Made by a program: the position numbers and the translations under genes. This document shows, piece by piece, positions 43,802 to 53,653 of a DNA stretch of 64,000 nucleotides. Each line of letters opens with the position of its first letter. Positions within the stretch are counted from its first letter, which is position 1. A model generated the notes under the pieces. That model was not told where the DNA came from and made no database searches. It worked only from the letters and a program-made list of their open reading frames with translations. The stretch spans positions 31,123,501 through 31,187,500 of the forward strand of contig NC_056757.1 of assembly GCF_018687715.1 (NCBI RefSeq), written 5' to 3'. This DNA comes from Carya illinoinensis (lineage: Eukaryota > Streptophyta > Magnoliopsida > Fagales > Juglandaceae).

Positions 43802-45855
43802 TCAATTTTGTGTACAAATGAGGCCCTCAACCATCATCGGAGATAAACTACTTTGGAAAGGATCTAGAACACGACCCGCTGTGCTAAAGCAAGATTCAGA
43901 GGCAACTGTAGAGACTGGTATTGCAAGTACATCGCGTGCAATTTTTGAAAGCACACGATATCTAAATGAGTTAACCTTCCACCAAACTAGAATGTCAAAA
44001 CTTGCACTGTCTGTCTCACACTTTTCATTTAAGTATCTATCAACCTTTAACTTACTTTCAAGAGAGTCCTCCGACTGCAACCGTTGCTTAATATGGCCAT
44101 TCTTTGTGCACGAACATCCACGTCTGTACTTGCGCCATCTTCACCAGTAAGATTTACATCTTCACGTGATAAACTTCTAGGCTGTTGTTGTTGTTGTAAA
44201 GAGTTGTTCACATCTTCATTTGCAAGGTATGCCTCATACATGTGGGTTAAAGTATTCTTTACTGAACAACTCAAATCAACTGCTTTTGTGGGATCATGGA
44301 CATACATCACTTCCAACTCAAAGTCAAGATATCGCATCTTGTATTGAGGATCAAGAAGAATCCCAACAAACAACAACATATTCATATTATCCAAGTTGCC
44401 TCAATATTTATAAAATTTTTTCTTCATATTTTTGACCATTGATCCCACCACAAGGTTTTGATTTTGACACTCTAAATCAATTGCACCGGATATTGTAGCT
44501 AACTTCGAAAAAAAAGAGTTGCAAGTTGCATACAGACCCCCCAAAAAACGTAAAGTTGCATCATGAAATAGTTTAAGAAACTTTACAAACAACCTTGTCT
44601 TCTCCCAATCAATATTATTGGGAGGCCCCAACTTTTTTGACGTTCTCCTATTCACAACTTGCTCTACATCTTCCTCATCATCGTCATCATCATCTCCAAT
44701 ACTAGTAAGGAAAGCCGAATCTTCTTCTTCCAACCGTTCAAGCGCTCTTCGAAATTTTATTGCTCTCTCTAACATAAGATAGGTGGAGTTCCACCTAGTC
44801 GGTACATCTAAACAAATGCCACTTTTACACTTAATTTCTTCCAACTGTATAAATTTTTTAAACATACTCCACCTTTGAGGTGAGGATTTCACATATTTTA
44901 CAACACCTCTCACCTTCGCAATAGACTCATCAAATTCCCTCAACCCCTCACGAACTATTAAGTTTAAGATGTGGGCACAACATCGAACATGCAAAAATTC
45001 ATGTTCCAAAATAGTATCATTCCTATACTTGATTTTTTTCTTCAAATAAGAAATTGCACAATTATTAGAACTTGCATTATCAAGTGTGATAGTAAGATAT
45101 TTTGGTCGCCCCCAATCATGCAAACACATCTCAATGGCCTTACCAAGTGTATCCCCTTTGTGATTCTCAACCAAACAAAAAGAAAGAATTCTCTTGTGTA
45201 GATTCCAATCATCATCAATAAAGTGTACAGTAAGACACATATAATTGAGATTTTGCACGGATGTCCATGTATCCGTAGTGAGGGAAATTCGTTGTCCGTG
45301 AAGAGCACTTCTCAACTTATTTTTTTCCCTCGTATACACACTAAAGCAATCCTTTGCAACCGTAACACGAGATGGAATCGTTACCCACTTAAGGCAAACA
45401 GTAAGCATAAACTTCTTAAAACCCTCTCCCTCAACAAACCTAAAGGGTAACTCATCAAGAATTATCATCTCTGCTAAGCTTTGTCTACAAGCATCAACAC
45501 TGAATGCTATAGACACAAGTTCTCCACTACCACTTCCTCCATCCGCCTTCCAAGGTAGGGTAGTTTGAGACTTATCCGTCCTATTAAAAGGACATTTCTT
45601 ACATTGTTTTTCAATATGATATTTCATGGACTTTGTACCGTTGGTCTTCGTATCACATACATACGAAGCAGTACAATAATTACATTTAGCCCTAGGTTTA
45701 CTTGGATCACCGTTTGGTATTCTAGTAAAATGATCCCAAACCATTGACCTATGTCTACCACTTACATTGGGTGCAGGTGGAGGTAGGGCTGTACCACTTT
45801 ATGTAGGCATACTTGACTCTATATCATCTGTAGTAGAGTCTTGAATCTAGTCCAT
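43802..45855 (-). pseudogene. hAT transposase (BED zinc finger, RICESLEEPER-like), inactivated
   Basis: The reading frame starts at 45855 (MD, stop, IQDSTTDD), with two stops in the first 20 codons, then runs openly from MVWDHFTRIPNGDPSKPRAK. The BED zinc finger has CNYC and HIEKQC. The hAT core has SLTTDTWTS and LTITLDNASSNN (catalytic Asp residues), VRCCAHILNLIV and PTRWNSTYLMLERA. An in-frame TGA near 44403 replaces a Trp in the usual KYWGN, and a frameshift lies near 44070. The C-terminal dimerisation region follows: FDILVWWKVNSFRYRVLSK, IPVSTVASESCFSTAGRVLD. The copy therefore cannot make a full transposase, although the transposon ends look intact. Confidence 0.92.
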
Positions 45856-46249
45856 CTACAAAAATATACTAGAAGTCAGTAAATGAACTTGCATAAATGT
45901 TATAAATCTGTTAAAACATCATATAAATATTTTTTGAATGTGTGTGTGTGTATATATATTTATTATAGAATGCCCCACCGACACAAACAACCAAAATATA
46001 TAAAACATGTTCCAGTAACTGCCAATGCAAGCCCATTCTAGACACTTGCCACTCTTTAAATCTTGGCGGCCAGCCCACGAAACACTAAACAGGATAGATA
46101 CCTTCAAAATGTAGCTTACAAGGAAAGGCCCATAAATAAAAAAATTCAAAAAAAAAAAAGCTTGCAAAGAAAGAAAACCGACTGCTAGAAATGGTAATAT
46201 TTCATAGTTTTAAATGAATTTTATATGCAAGTTAGTGAAGAGATGCATT

Positions 46250-46645
46250 AATGATGGTAAAACCTTATACAGAATCCAGAGAAGCGTACCATAATTCCAA
46301 CTGAATACTGCTGAGTGGTATGATATACTTCCATTAATGAATTAGAAAGAAAGAAAAACTAGGGTAAGAGTTGTTGACTATGATTTTTATGAGAGTTTCA
46401 TTTCTGCTTGAGTTGTATTGTTGAGTTATGCTATATGCTACACTCTTATCACATTCCCATCACACTTCACTAATGTGGTTCTCTTTCCTGGCACCTCATG
46501 AATTTTGTGGCTAAATTCTCAATTGTTGTTTTTCAGAGAGACGCAATGCCTAATCCTTTATTCCAAAATGCAGGGGAGAGTTGGATTATCTGGTTGTTGA
46601 CATGCCCCATGCAAGGGAGAGTTCGCATGTTTTCAAAGCTTAAGG
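46250..46645 (+). pseudogene. Captured HCF101 (Fe-S scaffold P-loop NTPase) fragment inside hAT
   Basis: HCF101 is a chloroplast Mrp/ApbC-type [4Fe-4S] scaffold needed for photosystem I assembly. Two pieces of the family are readable on the plus strand. Around 46270-46310 the frame gives NPEKRTIIPTEY. At 46574-46644, after a CAG acceptor-like site, it gives GELDYLVVDMP and then, out of frame, KGRVRMFSKLK followed by GTGACA. In the family these last two are separated by roughly 35-40 residues, so that part has been deleted. Introns appear to be retained between the pieces, so the source was genomic DNA and not mRNA. It lies upstream of, and antiparallel to, the transposase. Confidence 0.75.
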
Positions 46646-47513
46646 TGACATTTCTGTTTTAAATCACTATATTTTTTATAGATATGATTCTGGATCAGTT
46701 TTTTGACATGTTTGACTCAAACTTGCAAACTTCTAGAACCACAAAAAATGGTGCAGAATGATCATTTATCTTGCAAACTTCCAAAACCACAAACTTCTAA
46801 AACTTTTATCTTGAGAAGATCATTCATCCTTATTTGAAATTGAATGATCCCCACGCTTCTTACACATAACACAAATCCATTATGAGTCTATGAGTCTTTA
46901 TTTAAATGTCTAATAAAGACTGACCAGTGACCACTACTGATTTTCAATAAATGTTGTCTAACCAAAATAAGATCACGGAATACAATAAATTGTAAAAAAA
47001 CATGAAGAACTCTAATTTACCAATCGTGTGCAACTTTATTGAAATAAATCAGATTATAATTGAAATAAAAACAATAAATGTTAGAGGTATTTATTAAACA
47101 CTAGTATCAACACTAATTGAAGGAAACTATAGTGTATTTTCTTCAATAAATGTCCATATGCATGTATTGTTGAGTGAGTATTTAAACTACCAAACGAAAA
47201 TTAGAGGTATTTATAATTATTACCTTTAGATTGATGCTCGTTGAAACGGCAAGGGCTGTCGTTGATCGTTGAACGAACCGGCTGGTTTGTGGGAAGGGTG
47301 CGACGGAGGGGCTGGTTTGTGGGAACTGGAAGGGTGCGACAGAAGGCCGAAGGTGCGACGGAAAGGGTTGTGACGGAAGGAAGGGCGATGGAAGGGGGCC
47401 AAGGGTCTGCTGTGGTCTGAGTAGAGGTCGGCCGTGTGAGGGTTAGGGCTGAAGTAATGGGGGGAATCGATAAGCTGGGGGGGAAGAAGGGTTCGGTCGA
47501 AATTTTAGGGATA

Positions 47514-47696
47514 AAACGGCGTCGTTTGGAGTTAAAATAATTCCAAACGGCGCCGTTTCACAGACCGGCTCCTTTTAAAAAAATAAACTGGGTTGCATGA
47601 AACGGCACCGTTTCATGCAACCCAGTTTTAATTTTCGTTTCCACTGGACCTAAACGGCACCGTTTAGGTCCAAATTTACATTAAACGGCGCCGTTT
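47514..47696. repeat. Cluster of long palindromes around AAACGGCRCCGTTT
   Basis: Four hairpin units lie within 183 bp. 47514-47558: 17-bp arms (AAACGGCGTCGTTTGGA versus TCCAAACGGCGCCGTTT, one mismatch) with a 10-base loop. 47585-47628: 21-bp perfect arms around CA, the inner arm being TGCATGAAACGG. 47645-47672: 13-bp perfect arms TGGACCTAAACGG around CA. 47683-47696: AAACGGCGCCGTTT itself. Each is centred on the same core. Confidence 0.9.
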
Positions 47697-48560
47697 TCTA
47701 TAATACCTAATATATTCATTCAATATTATTTATCTTCTTGGCATATAAATTAGAAAATATTTAAATTAATAAAACTAAAGTTAAGTAAACTAGTTGATGT
47801 AATAATGTGGATTATTTCATTAACTCAAAAAATAATTAATTAAACTTATATTGATGATGTTAATTACTAAATCATTGATTCATTACTAACTTAGAGACAT
47901 AGACTTATAGTATGTCAATGAATTAATGAGCTATATTAAACTTATAGATGCAAATTTTTTTATATGATCATGAATCATGATTCATAGATGTAGATGTTAA
48001 TAAACTATAATTAGTTAATGGTGAATTGGTGATAGGTTAGTTAATTGATATCATATATTAGTTCATTAAAATTTACATTAATATTTATAATTGCTTTATA
48101 TTTAGTTATAAGTTACAACTTAGGTATAACTTGTTTATCTAATAACTTTAATTAGATCATAGATAATAATTATATTAATAATTAGTTAATTCACCTACTA
48201 ATTAGTTAATGGTGAATTTAATCAATTGATAATAACTAAATGACATTAGTTAATTACTAGAATATTAATTTAAATTTAAAGTTTTATATTGTTAAAATTA
48301 ATGGTAATATTTTAGTTGAAAATTACATAATTACTTATATAAAATAATATATATAATATATTTTAAAATAACAATTTCCATTCGGTCCGGTTCGGTCCAA
48401 AAAAGTCATAGATTGGGATCGGACCGAAAACCGAAATCATATCATCTATTGGACCGAGACCGACTGGCTCTAAGGCCGATTCGGTCCGGTCTGGACTGAA
48501 TCAGTCGGTCCAGTCGATTTTTCCGGTCCGGACCGACCGGCTTTCACCCCTAGGTGAGAG

Positions 48561-49046
48561 ATCGGTGAGAGAGAAGAGAAGGGGTGAGAGAGGGAGAGGG
48601 AGAAGAAGAGGAAATTTTCTATCTGGACAAGAAATTTTCTAGGCGAGTGATGAATAAATTTTCTCGGCGTGCTGAAGAAATTTTCTCGGTGTGCGTTTGT
48701 GGTTCTAGCTGGAGAAAAAATTTTCTAGGATTCGGGTGAGAAAGAAGGGGTGAGATAGAAGAAGAAGAAGCCGTCGACTGAGAGGGAGGAGTTGAGCAAG
48801 AAATCAGAGATGGTCTGAGGGAGAGCCAAACGGCGTCGTGAGAGGGAGGAGGACTAAGGGAGAGCGTTCGGAGATGGTCTGAGGAAAATGAAGCGTTCGG
48901 AGATGGGTCTGAGGAGAATGACGTTGGGTTTCACTGACTGATTTGAAATTGGGTGAAAAAATTGTGATGTGGCTCCGGACCGGGTTCGGCACGTAAGGAG
49001 TGCGGAGTGCGTTTGAGAAACCGGAGGTTGAGTAGCTTTTTTGTAA
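48561..49046. promoter_or_regulatory. GA-rich upstream region of the PPR gene with short repeats
   Basis: The stretch carries AAATTTTCT five times between about 48610 and 48735, often as AAATTTTCT(A/C)GG, and GAGATGG(G)TCTGAGG three times between about 48805 and 48915. It is the right half of a GA-rich block whose left half (before 42549) was separated by the hAT insertion. Promoter function is inferred from position only. Confidence 0.4.
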
Positions 49047-52000
49047 ATGAGTATGCGAATCCTCAGGGAACGTTACATGGAACAAACGAGCGGAAGCAAG
49101 CTCACCAAAGCTCTTCTCAAGAACACTAACAATCCTAAACTAGCATGGCACCTCTTCAAGCGCATTCTCTCCTCTCCCTCTTTCTCAAATCACTGTCTTC
49201 GATCCATAACCGTCATCGCTCGTATCCTTATTCGTGAACAAATGCACCGCGAAATCTATAGCCTTCCCGAACTCCTTGAGTCGCAACCCGTCGAAACGTC
49301 TCACCCTTGTCTCCTTTCCCTCGTGCGAGTCTTGGCCAAATCGGGTCTCGTTGATGAGGCTGTTTCCCAATTCAAATCGCTTCGAACCCGGTTCCCGGAA
49401 AAGCCTCCTCCCATATCTTTGTATAATTTGCTTCTTCAGTCCTCCTTAAAGGGAGACCGCGCGGATTTTGTGTCATGGTTGTACAGGGATATGATTGTCG
49501 CTGGGATTAACCCGGAAACATATACTTTTAATCTTTTGATATGCGCACTGTGTGACTTGGGTCTTATTGAAGTGGCTCGGGAGGTATTTGATAGAATGTC
49601 TGAGAAGGGTTGTCAGCCAAATGAGTTCACTGCTGGGATTTTAGTTCGTGGGTATTGTAGAACCGGGCTTGCTACCCAAGGCTTGGAGCTTTTAAATAAG
49701 CTGAGGAATTATAATGTTTTTCCCAACAGGGTTGTATACAATACTTTGATATCTAGTTTTTGTAGAGAAGGTAGGACTGATGAAGCTGAGAAATTAGTGG
49801 AGAAAATGAGAAAGGATGGTATCCTTCCAGATGTTGTTACTTTTAATTCTAGGATTTCGGCCCTTTGTGGGGCAGGGAAAATCCTAGAGGCTTCTAGAAT
49901 TTTTAGAGATATGCAAATTGATGAAGAATTGGGGTTGCCTCGGCCAAATATCGTAACTTATAACTTAATGCTCGAGGGGTTTTGCAAGGAAGGGATGTTG
50001 GAGGAAGCAAAGACCCTGTTTGACTCTATGCAAAATGTTGATGATTTTATAAGTTTGGAGAGTTATAATATATGGTTGTTGGGTTTGGTTAGAAATGGGA
50101 AGCTGTTAGAGGCGCGATTGGTTCTAAAAGAGATGGTGGATAAGGGCATTGAACCCAATATCTACTCATACAACATTGTGATGGATGGGCTATGCAAAAA
50201 TGGGATGCTCTCTGATGCAAGGATGGTTCTGGGCTTGATGAAATGTAGTGGTATTCCCCCAGATACAGTAACTTATGGTACTTTACTACACGGGTACTGC
50301 AAGAAGGGGAAGATATCTGAAGCCAATAATACTCTTCATGAGATGATGAGTTGTGGTTGTTTCCCAAATACCTATACTTGCAACATTTTGCTGCACAGCC
50401 TATGGAAAGAGGGGAGAACATCGGAAGCAGAGGAATTATTAAAAAGGATGAACAAGAGAGGTTATGGCTTAGATACTGTGACATGCAATATTGTGATTGA
50501 TGGTCTGTGTAATATTAAGAAATTGGACGAAGCAATTGAAATTGTGAATGGGATGTGGACTCATGGAAGTGCTGCTCTTGGTAACCTGGGGAACTCATTT
50601 ATCGGCCTAGTTGATGATAATGGTAATGGGAAGAAATGCATGCCTGATTTGGTCACCTACTCAACAATAATTAGTGAGTTATGCAAGGCTGGGAGGCTTG
50701 ATGAAGCTAAAAAGAAGTTCACTGAGATGTTGAGGAAAAACTTGCTTCCTGATTCTGCGGTTTACGATATTTTTATATATACTTTCTGCAAACAAGGAAA
50801 GCTATCATCCGCATTTCGAGTTCTGAAAGACATGGAGATAAATGGCTGCAACAAGACCCTTCAAACTTATAACTCATTGATCCTGGGCCTAGGAAGTAAA
50901 AGTCAAATATTTGAAATATATGGGCTGATGGATGAGATGAGAGAAAGAGGAGTTTCTCCAAACGTTTGTACTTACAATAATATAATCAGCTGTCTCTGTG
51001 AAGAAGGGAGAGTCCATGATGCCACCTCTCTTTTAGATGAAATGATGCAAAAGGGCATCTCCCCTAATATATCTTCATTCAGAATATTAATCAAAGCTTT
51101 CTGCAAGCTGTGTGATTTCACAGTAGCAAAGGAGATATTTGAGATTGCTCTGAGTATATGCGGCCACAAAGAAGCCTTATATAGTTTGATGTTTAATGAG
51201 TTGCTTGCTGGAGGTGAAGTTTCTGAAGCTAAAGAGCTGTTTCAAGCTGCATTGGATAGGACCTTCGATGTGGGGAACTTCTTATTTAAGGATCTTATTG
51301 ACAAACTCTGCAAGGACGAGAAATTAGAGGATGCTAGTGCAATTCTTCATAGGATGATTGATATAGGATATGGATTTGATCCTGCATCTTTCATGCCAGT
51401 GATTGATGGCCTGGGTATAAGGGGAAACAAGCACGAAGCTGATGAACTTGCTGAGAGGATGATGGAAATGGCTTCAGAAGGTAGGGTGGAAAATAAGGTC
51501 TATCGAAATCAGTGGCAGAGAGTCCGAGGAAAACCCAAGAAACATGGGGCAAGTGATTGGCAGACCATACTTCACAGGTAAATGATTGGACAAGACTCAT
51601 TTGTGATTTATTTCTTCTTTCTTTTCTTCTTTGATCTCATTGGTCTTGTGATTTATTTGCACTAAACTTGGAACATGTTGAGTTCATTTATTCATTTGTT
51701 AAGAATAAGCTTTAAAAACTGCTTTCTGCATTAATTTACCTGATTTCCTGTATTAAGGAATTCATATTATCTACTTATATTAAAAACTTATCCATATTCT
51801 TATAAACAAGTATATCAGGGCAGTGTGATGGTCTGTGGAGCTCCTATTTTGTAACGACTGCATGATGGTGTTTATCACCAGCTGGCATCAACATGTGGTA
51901 CATTTGATTCCTTGGTTACTGATTGTCAACATGTGCTCCAATTAGATGATTTGCAATTCCAAGCTACGAACGCATTTAAAAAAAAAAAAAAAAATCCAAG

Positions 52001-52311
52001 TTACGAATGTTACGGGGAAGTTACCACCCACACACGAATTCTGAATATACCGATTCTAGCAAACCAAAAAGATATTATTATCTTAAAATTTCAATCTTGT
52101 TGTGATGGAACTAGGTGTAACTTACCCCCTCTTATCTTATAACTACCTTTGAATTCATTGAGCTTGCTGACTTTGTATCTGCTTTGTATTCTTTCACAGA
52201 GATGATGGCAGTGCAATTACATTGAAAGCTCTTAAGCGGGTACAGAGAGGCTTGGGTCAGGGTAGTATATCAAGTTTGCAGCCCCATAAAAATCAAGTTC
52301 TTGATTATTAG
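49047..52311 (+). CDS. P-type pentatricopeptide repeat protein (At2g17140-like), two exons
   Basis: Sequence-specific RNA-binding protein, expected in mitochondria or plastids for RNA stability, splicing or translation. Exon 1 is 49047-51577 and exon 2 is 52200-52311, joined by a GT-AG intron in phase 2, giving 880 aa. Without the intron the frame would stop just after NWQTILHR, and exon 2 supplies the conserved DDGSAITLKALKRV tail. Tandem 35-residue P-type repeats fill most of the protein, e.g. ETYTFNLLICALCDLGLIE, NIVTYNLMLEGFCKEGMLEE, DTVTYGTLLHGYCKKGKISE. There is no E, DYW or SMR domain. A start at codon 11 (49077, MEQTSGSKLTKALLKN) fits the related Arabidopsis protein, which starts close to TRALLKNTNNP, so the first ten residues are uncertain. 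Confidence 0.93.
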
Positions 52312-52389
52312 GATGCTGATGATTGACTTTAACTCTTGGGGGTCAATGCTACATATTTTAAACTAGATTATCGGGGGTCTTTTCTAGAC

Positions 52390-53100
52390 ACACTGGACTC
52401 AAGGTGGGGATGGTTCCGACATATGAATACAAAGCAGATGATAATTTCAAGGAAGCTTTTCTAAAAGCATATAAGATTGCATGTGTGCAGAAGACTTCAG
52501 TGGCCTATCTATTGGGATCCTTTAGTCGCTCCCCTCAGTGGAACTTCAATTTCTTCAAAGTGGCTTATCATTGGGAAGTCTTCACAGAATTTGTTAATAT
52601 ATTGTTCTGTGCTAGATTAAGTGATGGAAGTGTAGATAAGACCATTTCGAGGCCTTCAAAGAAAGGAAGCTTGCTGTCTGCTCATTTTATCTGGTCCTCA
52701 CAACTCATGATTGTAATTCCTTTCCTTGGAAGAGTATTTGGAGGACTAAGGTGCTAAAAGCATCTTTTTTGGCCTGCCAACTTATTTATAGAAGATTCTC
52801 ACCTTGGATAATCTAAGGAAATGCCAGATTACTGTAGCTGATTGGTGTTCTGTGTGTAAAAGTGGTGGGGAATTTGTAGATATCTTGCTACTGTATTGCG
52901 AGATTGCTAGAACTCTGTGGAATGATCTTTTTGTTAGAGTTGGGTTTGCAAACTAGAGAGGATTATATGACAGTTCACAACTTGTAGTAGTGTGGAAGAT
53001 GTCACCAATATGCTCACTGTGGTGCATTTGGAGAAAAAGGAATGATAGAATAAACATTAATGGACTAAGTTTCCATGATGTCCTTATATATTTTTTAAAA
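52390..53100 (+). mobile_element. Decayed LINE fragment downstream of PPR gene
   Basis: Scattered frames match the 3' part of the LINE at 13008-15981: ACVQKTSVAYLLGSFSRSPQ, WNFNFFKVAYHWEVF, then WKSIWRTKVLKASFLA, and further on ADWCSVCKSGGEFVDILLL. It has many frameshifts and stops and no poly(A) tail, so it is older than the other two copies. Confidence 0.75.
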
Positions 53101-53640
53101 TTTAATTGGGTTTTCTCCTATATACATCTTGTAAACTTTGATTGCCTGTATAAAAAACTGGACTATAGGAATAGCATAATGTTTAATATTGAAGCCATCA
53201 GAAGGATCAAATACCTCTGTTTTGGTACCTCAGGTATGATTATGGTTTTTGTTTCGACTTCTCTTTCATTTGGGTGCCAAATAGTAAGAAGAAAGATTTG
53301 AGCCCAATAATTAGTTCTATAGACGGTAAATGTAGGCTTTTATTGGACTAGTTTGGTGTCATCTCCCACTAGCTCACTAAACAGAAAAGTCAAGTGCTTA
53401 ATATGGTCCTAATAATTTCATAACTCATTTATTCCATCTAGAATCCCCATGGATCTTAAAGAATAAGATCCAATATTGGTTTAAAAACTAAACAAAGAAG
53501 TGAACAGACTAATGTGATCATCATCAACAGTCTCCAATTGACAAGCTGGTGTTTTAACAACTTAGAACCCAGAATCCCTGAATAACATCTTATATATGTT
53601 CCTGAAAAACGACATAATTAAGTAGCTAAACCGATCGAAA
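53101..53640. other. Region between LINE fragment and NLP gene, no gene
   Basis: No recognised coding sequence. The last part presumably contains the NLP 3' UTR, read on the minus strand. Confidence 0.5.
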
Positions 53641-53653
53641 CTGGTGATGGTGT

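Larger units (their letters stand above)
42549..48552. mobile_element. Complete 6.0-kb hAT transposon with exact 8-bp target duplication
   Basis: The left end is TAGGGGTGAATTCGGTCCGG and the right end, read inward, is TAGGGGTGAAAGCCGGTCGG. The first ten bases are identical. Flanking repeats GGTGAGAG occur at 42541-42548 and 48553-48560. Both subterminal regions are crowded with CGGTCCGGTCC-type motifs (42559-42712 and 48383-48540), the expected layout of hAT transposase-binding repeats. It carries a decayed minus-strand transposase (43802-45855), a captured HCF101-like fragment (46250-46645) and a palindrome cluster (47514-47696). Confidence 0.93.

Noticed and set aside
43776..44435. Plus-strand open frames across the hAT transposase region
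   Set aside because: They are antisense shadows of the transposase, whose domain motifs all lie on the minus strand.
52404..52757. 117-codon open frame after the PPR gene considered as a separate gene
   Set aside because: Its sequence aligns with the LINE region before the zf-RVT part (PQWNFNF...HWEV), so it is a LINE remnant.
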